A stretch of DNA of 64,000 nucleotides from Chloroflexota bacterium (GCA_005880795.1 VBGP01000031.1:1-64000), one strand, 5' to 3'; counted from the first letter of the stretch, positions 1 to 8,485 are shown. Made by a program: numbers and translations. Notes: generated by a model from the letters alone, not told the origin.

Positions 1-1
1 A

Positions 2-418
2 AATTTGGTCTCACTGTCATCGAAGCTCGATTCGGTGACTTCACTGACCAACGGCCAGGTCATGAACGTCAACAATCTAAAGGCGGGCACCCATGCAATC
101 GTGATAACCGCAACCGACCAGCTGGGTAACACATCAACGACAACTGTCACATTCCAGGTTCATGCGACAGTAGGCGGCATGATCAATGCGGTCAACCAAG
201 GAACCCAGCAGGGCTTAATTACGCCCATGCAGCAAACGAAACTAATCTCGATTCTAAACTCGGTGCAGTCGTATCTAAACGCAGGTAACACCACAGGCGC
301 GAAGAACCAACTCAGCTACTTCATCACCACGGTGCAGTCCCAAAGCGGAGTCGGAATCAACGCTGCCTACGCTGCCCTCCTGATCAACTGGGCGCAAGAC
401 CTCAGCTCACGACTCTAG
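2..418 (+). CDS. C-terminal end of a secreted Ig-like/FIMAH-domain protein (5' partial)
   Basis: The frame is open to the left edge of the window, so only the last ~138 residues are present and the real start lies upstream. The visible part begins with the end of an Ig-like/cadherin-type beta repeat (residues GTHAIVITATDQLGN followed by TTTVTFQV). It closes with a helical module of about 70 residues matching the FIMAH pattern: GLI, then alternating leucines, AGN, AKNQL, FI..V..QSG, INAAYAALLINWAQDL. FIMAH domains typically sit at the C-terminus of large secreted or cell-surface proteins of Gram-positive-type bacteria, often after Ig-like or enzymatic modules. The catalytic or binding part, if any, is out of view. 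Codon usage here is slightly less GC-rich than most of the window. Confidence 0.7.
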   Translation, partial: NLVSLSSKLDSVTSLTNGQVMNVNNLKAGTHAIVITATDQLGNTSTTTVTFQVHATVGGMINAVNQGTQQGLITPMQQTKLISILNSVQSYLNAGNTTGAKNQLSYFITTVQSQSGVGINAAYAALLINWAQDLSSRL

Positions 419-450
419 TACAGCAATTCAGAGATCTACGCGTGACGAAA

Positions 451-930
451 TCAGCAAGGGTCCGAATCAATGTGGTCGACGGTCGGCACACCGTTCACGA
501 CCCGGATGTTGTAATGGAACTTGAAGCTCGGCTCGGTCCCCCTGCTGATGAGGTTCTCGTGAAAGGCCTCTTGGTCGGTGGTTGCGCCGGTTAGGTCGAG
601 TTCGGTAATCGTGTTGTCGGTGAATGAGCCAACGTAGGGATTGCTGCCCAGGCTGAGAAGGCCGAATCCCTTCAGGTCGGCGCCATGCTGCATCAGGATC
701 ATGTGGACGTCACCGTTGCCGTCAATGGTTTCGCCGGTCACCATCTGAAAATCGCCCGTCAGCGAGACCAAATCACCTGTGCACATGTTCATTAGAGGTG
801 TTGTCCACGGAAGGTGCGTGGTTGTGGTTGCTGCAAAAGCTGGTGTGGCCTGAGCTAACATCCCGCCGGCCGTCAGCGCTGTCGCAATCATTGGCCCCGC
901 GATAACCCTCAAGAGGCCTCTCTTGCTCAT
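451..930 (-). CDS. small secreted protein of unknown function
   Basis: About 159 residues. I chose the ATG at 930 because a GAGGGAG Shine-Dalgarno lies a few bases upstream; an in-frame ATG 36 nt further up would add residues before the signal peptide. The N-terminus is a clear Sec signal peptide: MSKRGLLRV, then a hydrophobic run, then a cleavage-type ATPAFA. The mature part (about 120 residues) has two cysteines, one in MNMCTGD and one as the C-terminal residue, which could form a disulphide. It is rich in beta-type sequence and I see no known catalytic motif. It is convergent with the gene to its left. Function unknown; extracellular or cell-wall location is inferred from the signal peptide only. 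Confidence 0.75.
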   Translation of the reverse strand: MSKRGLLRVIAGPMIATALTAGGMLAQATPAFAATTTTHLPWTTPLMNMCTGDLVSLTGDFQMVTGETIDGNGDVHMILMQHGADLKGFGLLSLGSNPYVGSFTDNTITELDLTGATTDQEAFHENLISRGTEPSFKFHYNIRVVNGVPTVDHIDSDPC

Positions 931-1181
931 CGTGCTCCCTCGCGCTTCCGCGCGATTCATAAACAAACGCGAGGAACTAAGGTGTCCCGCTGGTCACCTC
1001 CGATGCTTGCCCCCCTCGGATTGGGTTTTGCGATGTAAACGCGTCGCTTATCCTCTGCACTCGACAGACTGTGCCCAGTTCGAAAGGCGCTGCTTGGGTG
1101 TGAAGATTTGTTGGATTCAGAGCCGCTAAACCCTCTAGGCCCAAGCGCTAAGCTCGGAGGGTGGGGACGGCCCAGCCGACA

Positions 1182-1187
1182 TATATA
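1182..1187 (+). promoter_or_regulatory. possible leaderless -10 box (TATATA) for the OsmC-like gene
   Basis: TATATA lies exactly 6 nt before the GTG at 1194, the spacing seen before several other genes here that lack a Shine-Dalgarno. The last base deviates from TAnnnT. It helps choose GTG 1194 over GTG 1161, whose only Shine-Dalgarno-like GGAGG abuts the start codon with no spacing. Confidence 0.4.
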
Positions 1188-1193
1188 AGTAAG

Positions 1194-1634
1194 GTGAGGA
1201 TCGTTCGGGAGCGCGGGCCTATCCGCCAGGCTTACCTCCCCGCTGAGTCTCAGCCGATCACTTTCGGAACCCACGGCCCGGTTCGTGAGCACTACGGCAC
1301 GGCGCCGGGACAGTACCCCGATCACGCCACGACTCTCGATTACGTCGTGGCCGCCGCCGCCGGTTGACTCACCGGCACCCTGGGTGGCGCGCTGGAAGCG
1401 CGCGGGATCGATGCGAGCGACGGTCGACTTACATCAGAGGCGGAAGGCGAGATCTACCTGGTCGAGAAAGTCCTGGTAATCAAGAAGATCCACGTCCACT
1501 ACACGCTGCGGGGCTGCCCCGACGACAAGCGCGAAGCCGCTGAGAGATCGCACGCCTTCCACGCTTCGCGATGTCCCGTCGCCAAGAGCATCGAGAAAGC
1601 GATCGAGATCTCAACCGACCTCGCGTTCGAGTGA
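1194..1634 (+). CDS. OsmC family protein, probable selenoprotein (in-frame TGA at the reactive Cys)
   Basis: Read through the TGA at 1365-1367, the frame gives about 146 residues with OsmC/Ohr features from end to end: VRIVRERGPIRQAYLP, a central VVAAAAG-[TGA]-LTGTLGGALEARGI helix, IHVHYTLRG, and the C-terminal ..ASRCPVAKSI motif. OsmC/Ohr proteins are thiol peroxidases using two cysteines, one in the central helix and one in the CPV motif. The TGA (codon 58) falls exactly on the first and Cys127 is the second, so a Sec-Cys pair is predicted, acting on organic or hydro-peroxides in the cytoplasm. A hairpin follows the TGA at the right distance for a bacterial SECIS. No frameshift is needed and both halves are well conserved, which argues against decay. 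Selenocysteine OsmC-like proteins have been described from marine metagenomes. The 3' end overlaps the convergent membrane gene by 24 nt. The start is uncertain (GTG 1161 is possible). Alternatives are a nonsense pseudogene or a sequencing error (TGC/TGT). Confidence 0.8.
1387..1403 (+). promoter_or_regulatory. candidate bacterial SECIS hairpin of the OsmC-like gene
   Basis: GCGCGC at 1387-1392 pairs with GCGCGC at 1398-1403. T1393 and A1397 can close a GGA triloop, giving up to 7 bp. The first loop G is separated from the TGA (1365-1367) by 26 nt. Bacterial SECIS elements lie inside the coding region just after UGA and need a stable upper stem with a G at the start of the apical loop; this fits. 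It shares the 5'-CTGG at the top of the stem with the second candidate at 45064-45080. Confidence 0.6.
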
Positions 1635-2606
1635 CACCGACGGCGCACGCGACCACAGCGTGACGCCGAGGCGGACGTTGCGGAACACCTCCTCGCTGAC
1701 CAGGAAGCCGACAAAGATCAGCAGGAGGCCCAGGAACTCACCCAGAAAGAAGGACCAGGTGACGCCAAAACGATTGAGGCTGCTGGTCACACCGGGGATG
1801 AGGGCGCCCAGCGCGATGAGGATGGTGGCCGGAACGCGTGAGTTGAGCTTTCCCGCGACGAGAGCGGTCACCGCGCCTGGCAGCGACGCGAAGAAGTTGA
1901 CCACGATCGCGATCACGCCGAGCCGAGCCGCCACCGCGCGCCGCTTCGGCATATAGATGTATGCGGAGTAGAGGGCGCCGAAAACCAGCGCCAGCCCGCC
2001 GCCGGCATTGAACGGCACGCTGGTGACACGGAGGTAGCCGGGGAAACCAGCCGCCACCGGCACGTGCGTGGCCGGATCGACATAGCTCCCCGAGACGTGT
2101 GCTGTCATGAGCAGAAGCGCAACGACGAGCGTGCCCACAACCAGGAACGCCATGGCCACGTGAGCCTGGAGGTCGCGGCGCAAGGTGGTCGCGATTGCCA
2201 CCGCCGCGGCCGCCAGCAGCGCAACAGCCAACGTGAGCAACCCGGCGGTCGATGAGCCCGGGTACTTCGGGGTTGCGGCCAGAGAGAAGAGACCGCCAAG
2301 CGCGATCGAGAAGGCAACGAAGTAGCCGAATCGAGTCTTGCTCAGCAGATACAGCGTGCCCGCCCCGAGATAGGCCGGGACCAGGAAGGCGCCGATCAGG
2401 TACCAGGTCCGGTAAACGGGCTCGTTCCACCCGAACGCTCCACCGACGAACTCGGCTCCGGCGCTGATCCCGTACCAGACCAGGCCGATGCCCCAGACCA
2501 GCTGAAAGGCATGGCGGCGCTGCCACCACTGGTCGAGCACCATTGCCGCGAACACGAAGCTCAGCACGGACGAGCCAAGCGGCAAGACGACATTGAGGGC
2601 GCTCAA
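1611..2606 (-). CDS. multi-pass membrane protein of unknown function
   Basis: 331 residues from a TTG start, with roughly eight or nine hydrophobic segments (for example VLPLGSSVLSFVFAAMV, TWYLIGAFLVPAYLGAGTLYLL, VAMAFLVVGTLVVALLL, ATILIALGALIPGVT and FFLGEFLGLLLIFVGFLV). Loops are short and no transporter signature or catalytic motif is recognisable, so I cannot assign a family. The TTG start lacks a good Shine-Dalgarno; a TAAACT box lies 10 nt upstream, slightly too far for strict leaderless expression. The gene overlaps the 3' end of the OsmC-like gene by 24 nt in convergent orientation. It follows pcaG on the same strand by only about 20 nt, so it may belong to the same transcript. Confidence 0.65.
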   Translation of the reverse strand: MSALNVVLPLGSSVLSFVFAAMVLDQWWQRRHAFQLVWGIGLVWYGISAGAEFVGGAFGWNEPVYRTWYLIGAFLVPAYLGAGTLYLLSKTRFGYFVAFSIALGGLFSLAATPKYPGSSTAGLLTLAVALLAAAAVAIATTLRRDLQAHVAMAFLVVGTLVVALLLMTAHVSGSYVDPATHVPVAAGFPGYLRVTSVPFNAGGGLALVFGALYSAYIYMPKRRAVAARLGVIAIVVNFFASLPGAVTALVAGKLNSRVPATILIALGALIPGVTSSLNRFGVTWSFFLGEFLGLLLIFVGFLVSEEVFRNVRLGVTLWSRAPSVSLEREVG

Positions 2607-2626
2607 TTACGCGTTCAGTTTAGGAG

Positions 2627-3058
2627 TCACTCGAAGAAGACTGTCTCGTCGATCCCCTGCAGCCGCACGTCAAACCGAAGGACGCCGCCGTCGCCACGGG
2701 CGACCAGCGTGTGGCGCCGTTTTGGGTCGATCGACGCCAGCACCGCGTCCTCCTCGCCTGGGAAATAGATCCGCGTGTTGAGGTGGCGTAGAAGGCCACG
2801 CGCGAAGAGCGTGACTTCGAAGAAACCCGCGGCCGGCTTGCGCACAGTGAAATGGAAGGCGCCCTCTTCGTCGGTTTGACATCGCCCGAACTGTCCCTCT
2901 TGCGAAACCTCCAGCAGCGCGTCGGGCACGGGTTGGCCCGCGCCGTCAAGTACCTGCCCCTCGATGCGGATGCCATCGGCGGCGGAGATCGCGTCATCGT
3001 CGAAGGGAAGGGCAAATCCAAAGAACGGCCCGACGGTTTGCGACGGCGTTGGGACCAT
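2627..3058 (-). CDS. pcaG: protocatechuate 3,4-dioxygenase alpha subunit
   Basis: 143 residues with the intradiol-dioxygenase fold: TPSQTVGPFFGFALP at the N-terminus, GIRIEGQVLDGAGQPVPDALLEV, GRCQTDEEGAF, FARGLLRHLNTRIYFPGEE, and the C-terminal RFDVRLQGIDETVFF. It has no iron-ligand Tyr/His set, as expected for the alpha subunit, whose partner beta subunit binds the ferric iron. With pcaH it cleaves protocatechuate between the two hydroxyls to beta-carboxy-cis,cis-muconate (beta-ketoadipate pathway). It is shorter than typical PcaG (~190-200 residues) because loops are trimmed. The ATG at 3058 shares one base with the pcaH stop (TGATG), so the two are translationally coupled. A longer in-frame start would overlap pcaH and is not needed. 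Confidence 0.88.
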   Translation of the reverse strand: MVPTPSQTVGPFFGFALPFDDDAISAADGIRIEGQVLDGAGQPVPDALLEVSQEGQFGRCQTDEEGAFHFTVRKPAAGFFEVTLFARGLLRHLNTRIYFPGEEDAVLASIDPKRRHTLVARGDGGVLRFDVRLQGIDETVFFE

Positions 3059-3756
3059 CAGCTCTCGACCGGCGTCGCCGCGCGTCCGCGAAGCACGATG
3101 TCCCACCGGTAGCCCAACGCCCATTCCGGAACCGTGGTGTCGAGGTCAAAGCGCGCCACCAAGAGCTCGCGACCGCGGGGGTCGGGGATTGAGTTGAGGA
3201 TTGGATCCATGGGGATGAGCGGATCACCTGGGAAGTACATCTGCGTCACGAGCCGCCCTGCAAGCGATGGCCCGAACAGCGAGAAATGAACATGCGCCGG
3301 ACGCCACGCGTTGGCGTGGTTTCGCCATGGATAGGCGCCGGGCCTGACCGTCACGAATCGGTAGGCGCCGTCACCGTCGGTCAGGCATCTCCCCGCGCCC
3401 GTGAAGTTGGGGTCCAGGGGTGCGGAATGGTCGTCCACCGGGTCGACGTAACGCCCGGCCGCGTTGGCCTGCCACACCTCGACCAGCGTGTTGCGGACCG
3501 GCCGGCCGTCCGAATCCAGCACCCGCCCGCCGATCACGATCCGCTCGCCCAGCGGCTCGCCCCGATGCTGGCGGGTCAGGTCGGCGTCCCCCGGCCGGAC
3601 GGGAATGCGCCCGAAGGCCGGGCCAGGCGCTCGGTGAAACCATTCGTCGGGCAGCGTCACCAGGTGGTGGCGAGGGGCGCGCAGCTCCGTCGCACGGTAT
3701 TCCGGGTAGAGGTACGGCGGCTCGAAGCTCTGCTGGTCGTTTTTTTGCTCGGTCAC
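3058..3756 (-). CDS. pcaH: protocatechuate 3,4-dioxygenase beta subunit
   Basis: 232 residues. Carries the catalytic intradiol core: GRVLDSDGRPVRNTLVEVWQANAAGRYVDP (first iron-ligand Tyr), then GAYPWRNHANAWRPAHVHFSLFG, supplying the second Tyr and two His ligands of the non-haem Fe(III). The N-terminal EPPYLYPEYRATELRAPRH and C-terminal GYRWDIVLRG are typical of PcaH. It opens protocatechuate to carboxymuconate together with PcaG, cytoplasmic. First gene of the leftward pca transcript. The GTG start is preceded by a short AAGG, with CATAAT (a good -10) about a dozen bases further up. It is divergent from the Liv-type transporter, which suggests the transporter imports an aromatic acid that feeds this step. 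Confidence 0.92.
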   Translation of the reverse strand: MTEQKNDQQSFEPPYLYPEYRATELRAPRHHLVTLPDEWFHRAPGPAFGRIPVRPGDADLTRQHRGEPLGERIVIGGRVLDSDGRPVRNTLVEVWQANAAGRYVDPVDDHSAPLDPNFTGAGRCLTDGDGAYRFVTVRPGAYPWRNHANAWRPAHVHFSLFGPSLAGRLVTQMYFPGDPLIPMDPILNSIPDPRGRELLVARFDLDTTVPEWALGYRWDIVLRGRAATPVES

Positions 3757-3849
3757 GACCCTTGACGGGCATTATGAACTGGCTCAAACTCCGATCGTCG
3801 GTACACGGAGCATTTGCCTTCTTCCGGCCTGAACAGGGGAGGTATTCAG

Positions 3850-5163
3850 GTGTCACTCACGCGCCGAGAAATGCTCAAAGGCACGGGTCTTGTCCTGGGT
3901 GGGCTGGCGGTCCCCGGCGTCCTCGAATCGTGCCTGACCTCGTCGTCGTCAACGCCTTCCGGCACGATAAAGATCGGCTACATCAGCCCCATCACGGGCC
4001 CAGCCGCCGGCTTCGGCGAGCCGGACGCCTACGTGATCGGATTGGCCAAGAAGGCGCTGCAGGGTGGTCTCTCCATCGGCGGTACCGACTATTCGGTGCA
4101 GATCATCAATCGAGACGGCCAGTCCACGCCTTCTGTGGGTTCGCAGCAGGCGAGCGACCTGATCCAGAGCCAGAAGGTCGACCTGATGCTGACCACCTCG
4201 ACACCCGAGACGGTGAACCCGGTGTCGGACGCATGCGAGGCGGCCGGAGTGCCATGCATCTCGACCGTCGTGCCGTGGGAGGCGTGGTACCTCGGTCGAG
4301 GCGCCAAGCCCGGGCAGCCGTCGCCGTTCAAATACACGTTCCACTACTGCTTCGGCGTGGAGCAGTTCTTCCTGGCCTACACGCACCTCTGGCCGCAGGT
4401 TCCGACCAACAAAAAGGTCGGTGTGATGTATCCCAACGACGCCGACGGCAATGCCATCAGGGGAGTGCTCGCCCCGCTGTTGAAGGGCGCGGGTTACACC
4501 ATCGTCGACCCGGGACCCTATGAGGACGGCACCAACGACTACACGGCGCAGATCCAGAAGTTCATCAGCGAGGACTGCCAGATCTTCAACACATTTCCGA
4601 TCCCGCCTGACTTCGCCACCTTCTGGCGCCAGGCCTCGCAGCAGGGATACACCCACCACGTGAAGATCGGCCAGATCGCAAAGACAGGTCTGTTCCCCTC
4701 CCAGGTCACGTCGCTTGGCTCGATCGGCAACGGTCTCGCGTCGGGCGTGTACTGGGCGCCGACCTGGCCGTACAAGTCTTCACTGACGGGCGTCACCAGC
4801 AAACAGCTCGGCGACGGGTATGAGTCGGCGACTGGCAAGCAGTGGAACCAGCAGCTCGGCGCGAGCCTCTCCCTGTTCGACGTCGCCGCCGCCGTGCTGA
4901 AGGCGAGCGGCAACCCGAAGGACAAGTCGAAGATCGTCGACGCGATGAAGACGCTTACGGTCGAGACCCCGGTGGGCAACCTCGACTGGTCGAAGCCTGC
5001 ATCGCTGGCCGGGACCGCGGTGCCCAACGTGGTCAGCACCCCGATCATCGGAGGCCAGTGGAAGGAAGGCGTGTCGAAGTGGCCGATCGATTTCGTGATC
5101 TGCGAAAACGCAGCCGACCCCAAGGTGCCGATCGCCTCGACACTGAAGCCGTATACGGGATAG
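3850..5163 (+). CDS. ABC transporter substrate-binding lipoprotein (Liv/branched-chain type)
   Basis: 437 residues from GTG 3850, chosen because GGGGAGG lies 7 nt upstream; an in-frame ATG 36 nt earlier has no such signal. The N-terminus has a twin-arginine pair (TRREML), a hydrophobic stretch and a lipobox ending in ESC, so it is probably a Tat-exported lipoprotein. The mature part starts GTIKIGYISPITGPAAGFG, the signature of periplasmic-binding-protein type 1 receptors of the Liv/amide/aromatic-acid class (Peripla_BP_6), and keeps the two-lobe length of the family. It heads a five-gene importer operon. The ligand is not readable from sequence; context next to pcaGH suggests a carboxylic or aromatic acid. 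Confidence 0.9.
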   Translation: MSLTRREMLKGTGLVLGGLAVPGVLESCLTSSSSTPSGTIKIGYISPITGPAAGFGEPDAYVIGLAKKALQGGLSIGGTDYSVQIINRDGQSTPSVGSQQASDLIQSQKVDLMLTTSTPETVNPVSDACEAAGVPCISTVVPWEAWYLGRGAKPGQPSPFKYTFHYCFGVEQFFLAYTHLWPQVPTNKKVGVMYPNDADGNAIRGVLAPLLKGAGYTIVDPGPYEDGTNDYTAQIQKFISEDCQIFNTFPIPPDFATFWRQASQQGYTHHVKIGQIAKTGLFPSQVTSLGSIGNGLASGVYWAPTWPYKSSLTGVTSKQLGDGYESATGKQWNQQLGASLSLFDVAAAVLKASGNPKDKSKIVDAMKTLTVETPVGNLDWSKPASLAGTAVPNVVSTPIIGGQWKEGVSKWPIDFVICENAADPKVPIASTLKPYTG

Positions 5164-5173
5164 AACAGACGAG

Positions 5174-5908
5174 ATGGAGGCGAGAACCGATGTAGTTCTC
5201 GCCGCGGTCGACGTGCGCAAGCGCTTCGGAGCGCTGGCGGTGCTCGACGGCGTCAACCTCGACCTGAGGCCTGGCGAGGCGGTGGGGGTGGTTGGTCCCA
5301 ACGGCGCCGGAAAGACGACGTTGCTCAGCGTGCTCGCGGGCTCGCTTGCTCCGGACACCGGGAGCATCGTGTTCAAGTCCCGCGACGTGACGTCGAGAGG
5401 CGCCGCCGACCGATGCAAGCTCGGCATCGCCCGCACCCACCAGGTGCCGCGACCGTTTGCGGGGATGACTGTGTTCGAGAACGTGCTGGTGGGTGCCACG
5501 GCGGGCGGGCGCCATCGCGGCCGCGAGGCCTATGACCTCTGCCTCGAAGTGCTCGATCGGACGGAGTTGACCCAGCTCGCCAACCGGCGCGCCGAAGGAC
5601 TTGGTCTCATGCAGCGCAAGCGCCTCGAGCTGGCTCGCGCGCTTTCAGTCGAGCCCGCAGTACTTCTTCTCGATGAGATCGGAGGCGGGCTCACCGACGC
5701 CGAATCCGCCGCGCTGGTCGAGACCGTCGCCGGACTGCGCGACCGCGGGATCGCGGTGCTGTGGATCGAGCACATCGTTCACGTCCTGATGCAGGTGGTC
5801 GGTCGCCTCGTCTGCATGGACGCCGGCAAGATCATCGCGGATGGCCGCCCCGAGGAAGTGGTGTCCCAGGCTGCGGTGATCGACGCATACCTCGGAGGCG
5901 GCCCGTGA
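5174..5908 (+). CDS. livG: Liv-type ABC transporter ATP-binding protein (LivG-like)
   Basis: 244 residues. Walker A GPNGAGKTTLL; Walker B AVLLLDEIGGGL; long insert typical of LivG (TSRGAADRCKLGIARTHQVPRPFAGMTVFENVLVGA). The ABC signature is degenerate: at the usual LSGG position it reads GLGLMQRKRLELARAL, which is unusual but seen in some Liv-type ATPases. The switch His is present in WIEHIVHVL. It energises import through LivH and LivM on the cytoplasmic face, paired with LivF. It begins 10 nt after the binding-protein gene, and its stop overlaps the next gene's GTG (GTGA). Confidence 0.88.
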   Translation: MEARTDVVLAAVDVRKRFGALAVLDGVNLDLRPGEAVGVVGPNGAGKTTLLSVLAGSLAPDTGSIVFKSRDVTSRGAADRCKLGIARTHQVPRPFAGMTVFENVLVGATAGGRHRGREAYDLCLEVLDRTELTQLANRRAEGLGLMQRKRLELARALSVEPAVLLLDEIGGGLTDAESAALVETVAGLRDRGIAVLWIEHIVHVLMQVVGRLVCMDAGKIIADGRPEEVVSQAAVIDAYLGGGP

Positions 5909-6615
5909 CCCTGCTGAAGGTCGACGCGCTCGACTGTCGCTACGGGTTGCTGCAGGCGGTCCGCCGCGTGTCTTTCGAGGTCGAGGCGGGCGAGACCGTC
6001 GCCTTGATAGGCGCCAACGGCGCCGGTAAGACGACGCTCCTGAGAGCAATCGCCGGTGTGCACCGGCCGAATGGCGGACGGGTGGAGCTCGACGGGGTCG
6101 ATATCACCACGCTGCCCGCGCATCGCCGCGTGGGCTTGGGGATCGCCCTCGTGCCCGAGGGCCGCCGTCTTTTCCCGAGCCTCACCGTGGAGGAAAACCT
6201 CCGGGTCGCTGCTTCGCCCCGCCGGCCAGGACGATGGAACGTGCGGTCGGTGCTGGATGTGTTTCCAATGCTGCAGCAACGGAGGCGCACCCCGGCGGCC
6301 AGCCTATCCGGTGGCGAACAGCAAGCAGTTGCGATCGGCCGCGCCCTGATGAGCAATCCTCGACTCCTCCTTCTTGACGAGGTTTCGCTTGGGCTGGCGC
6401 CAATCGTCGTCGACGCCGTCTACCGCTCCCTGGCAGGCATCCTCAGCGAAGGCGCGACCGTGCTCCTCGTGGAGCAAGACCTGACCCGGGCGCTGCGCGT
6501 TGCGGGGCGGGTCATCTGCATGCTGGAGGGCCGAGTGGTGCTCGAGGGGGCGGCCGCAGCGCTGGATCGCGACCACGTGGTCAGCGCTTACTTCGGTCTT
6601 CGAAAGCCCGCATGA
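5905..6615 (+). CDS. livF: Liv-type ABC transporter ATP-binding protein (LivF-like)
   Basis: 236 residues from GTG 5905, which overlaps the livG stop as GTGA. Contains Walker A GANGAGKTTLL, the LivF-type VPEGRRLFPSLTVEENL segment after the Q-loop, signature SLSGGEQQAVAIGRAL, Walker B RLLLLDEVSLGLAP and the switch VEQD. Second nucleotide-binding subunit of the importer. Its stop overlaps the livH start (ATGA). A longer in-frame extension upstream lies wholly inside livG and is not real. Confidence 0.9.
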   Translation: MTLLKVDALDCRYGLLQAVRRVSFEVEAGETVALIGANGAGKTTLLRAIAGVHRPNGGRVELDGVDITTLPAHRRVGLGIALVPEGRRLFPSLTVEENLRVAASPRRPGRWNVRSVLDVFPMLQQRRRTPAASLSGGEQQAVAIGRALMSNPRLLLLDEVSLGLAPIVVDAVYRSLAGILSEGATVLLVEQDLTRALRVAGRVICMLEGRVVLEGAAAALDRDHVVSAYFGLRKPA

Positions 6616-7490
6616 CGCTCCTGAATGCGGCCCTGCAAGGTGTCTTCCTCGGAGCGTTTTACGCGGTGCTTGCATGCGGGCTCTCGATCATGTTCGGGGT
6701 GATGCGGATCATCAACCTGGCGCACGGTGACATTGCCGTTTTCGGCGCCTACGTCGTGTTTGTGATCGTCGAGCACACCGGAGTTTCTGCTTTCGTCGCA
6801 TTCGCGGCGGCGCTGCCGGTGATGGTTGTCCTCGGTTACCTGCTTCAGCTCACGGTGCTGGAGCGCAGCCTGAAGGGCGGAATCCTGACGCCCTTGCTCG
6901 CCACGTTTGGCCTGTCGATCGTGATTCAGAACCTGCTCCAGCTCACCTTTTCCCCGGACGTGCGCTCGCTCGGCGGCAGCGCTGGAGCGCTAACGACAGC
7001 CAGCTGGCAGGTGACGGGTGGCCTCTCGGTCTCCGCGCTGGGCATCGTGGTTCTTGTCGTTGCGGTGCTCGTCTTCGGGGCATTGCAGCTGTTCCTCTCG
7101 AGGACCCGCTTCGGCTGGATGATGCGAGCGACTGCCGAGGACGCCGACGCCGCCGAGCTGGTCGGGATCAACAGCCGCCACGTTTACGCGTCGGCGACGG
7201 CTCTGGCGGTCGCGACGGCAGCGCTCGGCGGATTCTTCCTGGCGATCCGCTCCGTGTTCGACCCTGTCAGCGGCCCGACTCAGCTCATCTTCGCTTTCGA
7301 AGCCGTCGTGATCGGTGGCATGGGATCGCTTTGGGGCACGCTGCTGGGTGGCATCGCGCTCGGTGTCGCGCAGACGCTCGGAGCGCAGGTCCACCCGCAG
7401 TTCTCGGTCATGGCCGGCCACCTGCTGTTCCTGGTGGTGCTCATCGCCCGATACGGCGGCGGCCGCATTGCCTTGAGGGTCGCACGATGA
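6612..7490 (+). CDS. livH: Liv-type ABC transporter permease (LivH-like)
   Basis: 292 residues with about eight membrane segments. The family hallmark FGVMRIINLAHGDI lies in the first third, and the conserved EAVVIGGMGSLWGTLLGG near the end is the coupling region facing the ATPases. First of the two permease subunits in the cytoplasmic membrane. Starts with ATGA overlap on livF and ends with ATGA overlap on livM, so the whole operon is translationally coupled. Confidence 0.92.
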   Translation: MTLLNAALQGVFLGAFYAVLACGLSIMFGVMRIINLAHGDIAVFGAYVVFVIVEHTGVSAFVAFAAALPVMVVLGYLLQLTVLERSLKGGILTPLLATFGLSIVIQNLLQLTFSPDVRSLGGSAGALTTASWQVTGGLSVSALGIVVLVVAVLVFGALQLFLSRTRFGWMMRATAEDADAAELVGINSRHVYASATALAVATAALGGFFLAIRSVFDPVSGPTQLIFAFEAVVIGGMGSLWGTLLGGIALGVAQTLGAQVHPQFSVMAGHLLFLVVLIARYGGGRIALRVAR

Positions 7491-8485
7491 GGGTCGCACG
7501 GTGGACGCGGACCTCGAAGCTCTTCACGGGCGGAACCGCAGCGGTCGCCGTCGCCCTGGCCTGCGTCCCCCTGGTCTTCGAGTCGGATCTGGTGCAAAAG
7601 CTCACGACGCTCTTGATCCTGGTCTTGCTGGCGGCGATGTGGAACGCCCTTGCGGGCTACGGCGGGCTTCTATCGGTCGGACAGCAGGCTTTCATCGGGA
7701 TCGGGGCGTATGGGACGGTCTTCTTCGCGGACCACGGCGTCACCCCCTACCTCGCCATGGTCCTTGCGACGCTTCTTGCCGGCGCGATCTCGCTCCCGAT
7801 CTCGCTTTTCGCGCTGCGCCTGCGCGCCGCCCAATTTGCGATCGGGATGTGGGTCATCGCCGAAGTCATGTCGATCATCGTCAGGCTCGACCAGAATCTC
7901 GGCGCCGGCACCGGTATCTCGCTGATTCAGATGAATCAATACGAGCCCAACTTCCGCCAGGCCTACACGTTCTGGCTCGCCCTTGCCTTCACTGTCATCT
8001 TCCTGGTCGCCCTCTTCTTGCTGTTGCGATCTCCGCTGGGCGCCTCGCTGCAGGCTATCCGCGACGACGAAGATGCCGCGCGCTCGCTGGGAGTTCGGGT
8101 TGCGGCGCGCAAACGCCTGCTCTTCGTCCTGGCGGGCTTCGGCTGCGGGGCAGCTGGTGTGTTGGTCGTGGCCAACACGCTGTTCATCGAGCCCGGGTCG
8201 GTCTTCAGCGTGCAGTGGTCGGCGTACATGATCTTCATGGTCCTGGTGGGTGGCCTCGGCACGTTTGAGGGTCCGATCATCGGCGCGATCCTGCTGTTCG
8301 CGATCCAGACGACCTTTACGCAGGGCGGCCCCTGGTACCTGGTCGGCCTCGGCGCGACGGCCGCGCTGTTCGCGCTCGCCTTGCCCCGCGGCCTATGGGG
8401 TACGGTCGAGGAACGGCTGGGCTTGCGCCTGCTGCCGGTGGGCTATCGAGTGGTGGAGGCAAAAGGTGAAGAACGAGCGGCGTGA
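7487..8485 (+). CDS. livM: Liv-type ABC transporter permease (LivM-like)
   Basis: 332 residues starting at ATG 7487 inside the livH stop. Nine or ten hydrophobic segments with the LivM pattern GYGGLLSVGQQAFIGIGAYG near the N-terminus. LRSPLGASLQAIRDDEDAARSLGV is the cytoplasmic loop that contacts the ATPase, and VLVGGLGTFEGPIIGA follows. Second permease subunit of the importer. Confidence 0.92.
   Translation: MRVARWTRTSKLFTGGTAAVAVALACVPLVFESDLVQKLTTLLILVLLAAMWNALAGYGGLLSVGQQAFIGIGAYGTVFFADHGVTPYLAMVLATLLAGAISLPISLFALRLRAAQFAIGMWVIAEVMSIIVRLDQNLGAGTGISLIQMNQYEPNFRQAYTFWLALAFTVIFLVALFLLLRSPLGASLQAIRDDEDAARSLGVRVAARKRLLFVLAGFGCGAAGVLVVANTLFIEPGSVFSVQWSAYMIFMVLVGGLGTFEGPIIGAILLFAIQTTFTQGGPWYLVGLGATAALFALALPRGLWGTVEERLGLRLLPVGYRVVEAKGEERAA

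Noticed and set aside
1161-1634. OsmC-like gene as a nonsense pseudogene
   Set aside because: Both sides are well conserved without other lesions and the TGA is exactly at the reactive Cys. It remains an alternative if no Sec machinery exists.
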